Shown here in pieces: positions 14,544 to 15,245 of a stretch of DNA of 15,245 nt. Each line of letters starts with the position of its first letter. The first letter of the stretch is position 1. The notes below the pieces were generated by a model that did not search any database, had not been told where the DNA came from, and saw nothing but the letters and a program-made list of their open reading frames with translations. The stretch is from Oligoflexus sp. Lineage in GTDB: Bacteria > Bdellovibrionota_B > Oligoflexia > Oligoflexales > Oligoflexaceae. The position numbers and the translations under genes are program-made. The stretch lies in contig JASLCY010000134.1 in assembly GCA_030151925.1 (NCBI GenBank), positions 1 to 15,245 on the forward strand, given 5' to 3'.

Positions 14544-14572
14544 TTGCATTTTCCGACCTGTTTAGCTACATT
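14544..14572 (+). promoter_or_regulatory. Sigma70-type promoter for gcvP
   Basis: TTGCAT (14544-14549) and TACATT (14567-14572) are spaced exactly 17 bp apart, between the gcvH terminator and gcvP. Transcription would begin near 14579, giving a leader of about 34 nt. The position after a terminator makes a separate gcvP promoter very likely. Confidence 0.65.
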
Positions 14573-14612
14573 ACCGGAGTCCGAAACAACAGGGTTTAAG
14601 GTGGTGGGTCTC

Positions 14613-15245
14613 ATGAGTGTATGGGAAAAAGCAAATAATATTCAGGGCTTTGCTGGGCGTCACATCGGTCCTTCCGAGCGTGATATCAAAGCCATGCTTC
14701 AGGAACTCGGATATGCAAGTCTTGACGCGTTGACGCAAAAAGCACTGCCGAACGCGATCCAAACTCGGGCCGCACTCGACTTGCCGAAGGCTTTGCCTGA
14801 GCATGAGGCGCTCGCCGAGCTGCGCCGCATCATGAGCAAAAACAAGATCTTCAAAAGCTATATCGGCACCGGCTACTACGATACGATCACGCCGACCGTC
14901 ATCCAGCGCAACATCCTCGAGAACCCGGCGTGGTACACGCAGTATACCCCTTATCAGCCCGAGATCGCCCAAGGCCGTCTCGAGGCCCTTATCAACTTCC
15001 AAACGATGGTGACCGACCTTACCGGCCTGCCGATCGCGAACGCTTCGCTTCTCGACGAAGGCACGGCCGCGGCCGAAGCGATGGCGATGCTGCACCGCCT
15101 CAACGGCAAGGCCGGCGACGTCTTCGTGATCGATCCCGACACGCACCCGCAGACGATCGATGTCGTGAAGACGCGCGCCGAGCCGCTTGGCATCGAGATC
15201 GTGTTCGGTGCGGAGGCCGTCGACAATTGCTTCGGCCTTCTCTGC
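14613..15245 (+). CDS. gcvP: Glycine dehydrogenase (decarboxylating), P protein, N-terminal part, cut by window end
   Basis: P protein is the PLP enzyme that decarboxylates glycine and loads the aminomethyl group onto lipoyl-H protein. Reading from ATG 14613 gives 211 open codons to the window end: [13 protein letters not shown], then [71 protein letters not shown] and [11 protein letters not shown]. This N-terminus, with RHIGP near the start, fits the long single-chain P protein of Proteobacteria and also the first subunit of two-part forms. The missing 3' end decides which. The PLP lysine lies beyond the window. A purine-rich AAGGTGGTGGG precedes the start with a GG about 5 nt away. It is transcribed apart from gcvTH. 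Confidence 0.96.
   Translation, partial: MSVWEKANNIQGFAGRHIGPSERDIKAMLQELGYASLDALTQKALPNAIQTRAALDLPKALPEHEALAELRRIMSKNKIFKSYIGTGYYDTITPTVIQRNILENPAWYTQYTPYQPEIAQGRLEALINFQTMVTDLTGLPIANASLLDEGTAAAEAMAMLHRLNGKAGDVFVIDPDTHPQTIDVVKTRAEPLGIEIVFGAEAVDNCFGLLC

Overview
The window is a 15.2-kb piece of chromosome from a moderately GC-rich Gram-negative bacterium. It carries a lipoprotein, LPS-type glycosyltransferases and a full-length-type glycine cleavage P protein. Several proteins have no family I can name, and the gene mix (HtpX, type-2 malate dehydrogenase, compact FtsK, YyaL/DUF255 protein, gcvT-gcvH-gcvP) would fit Bdellovibrionota/Oligoflexia or a similar deltaproteobacterium-like group. That placement is a guess from gene style, not a search result.

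Layout. 1-66 is the 5' part of a tRNA-Ser(UGA) gene on the minus strand, cut by the window edge. On the same strand, in transcription order, lie a CxxC-bearing membrane protein (3782-3033), malate dehydrogenase (2891-1902), a BamC-like lipoprotein (1849-1226) and the membrane protease HtpX (1122-211). The junctions before the lipoprotein and htpX both hold RNA hairpins that bury the ribosome-binding site. From 3942 the genes run on the plus strand: a 63-codon ORF with a strong Shine-Dalgarno, a metallo-beta-lactamase/beta-CASP protein that has lost nearly all its metal ligands (4258-5259), a small helical protein (5423-5758) and ftsK (5929-8262).

ftsK converges on two minus-strand glycosyltransferase genes (10231-8385, ATGA overlap). 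The whole gap between them is a 128-bp element with perfect 28-bp inverted arms. Upstream of the glycosyltransferases is a small exported protein (10691-10305), divergent from a thioredoxin-domain YyaL/DUF255 gene (10901-12898).

The right end is the glycine cleavage system: gcvT, gcvH, a strong intrinsic terminator, then gcvP with its own sigma70-like promoter, truncated by the window end. T (aminomethyltransferase), H (lipoyl carrier) and P (glycine decarboxylase) together oxidise glycine to CO2, ammonia and methylene-THF. No L-protein gene and no glycine riboswitch are seen.

Most of the window is housekeeping. The points most worth checking are the catalytically dead MBL/beta-CASP protein, the 128-bp inverted-repeat element, and the two SD-sequestering RNA structures at the mdh-lipoprotein-htpX junctions.
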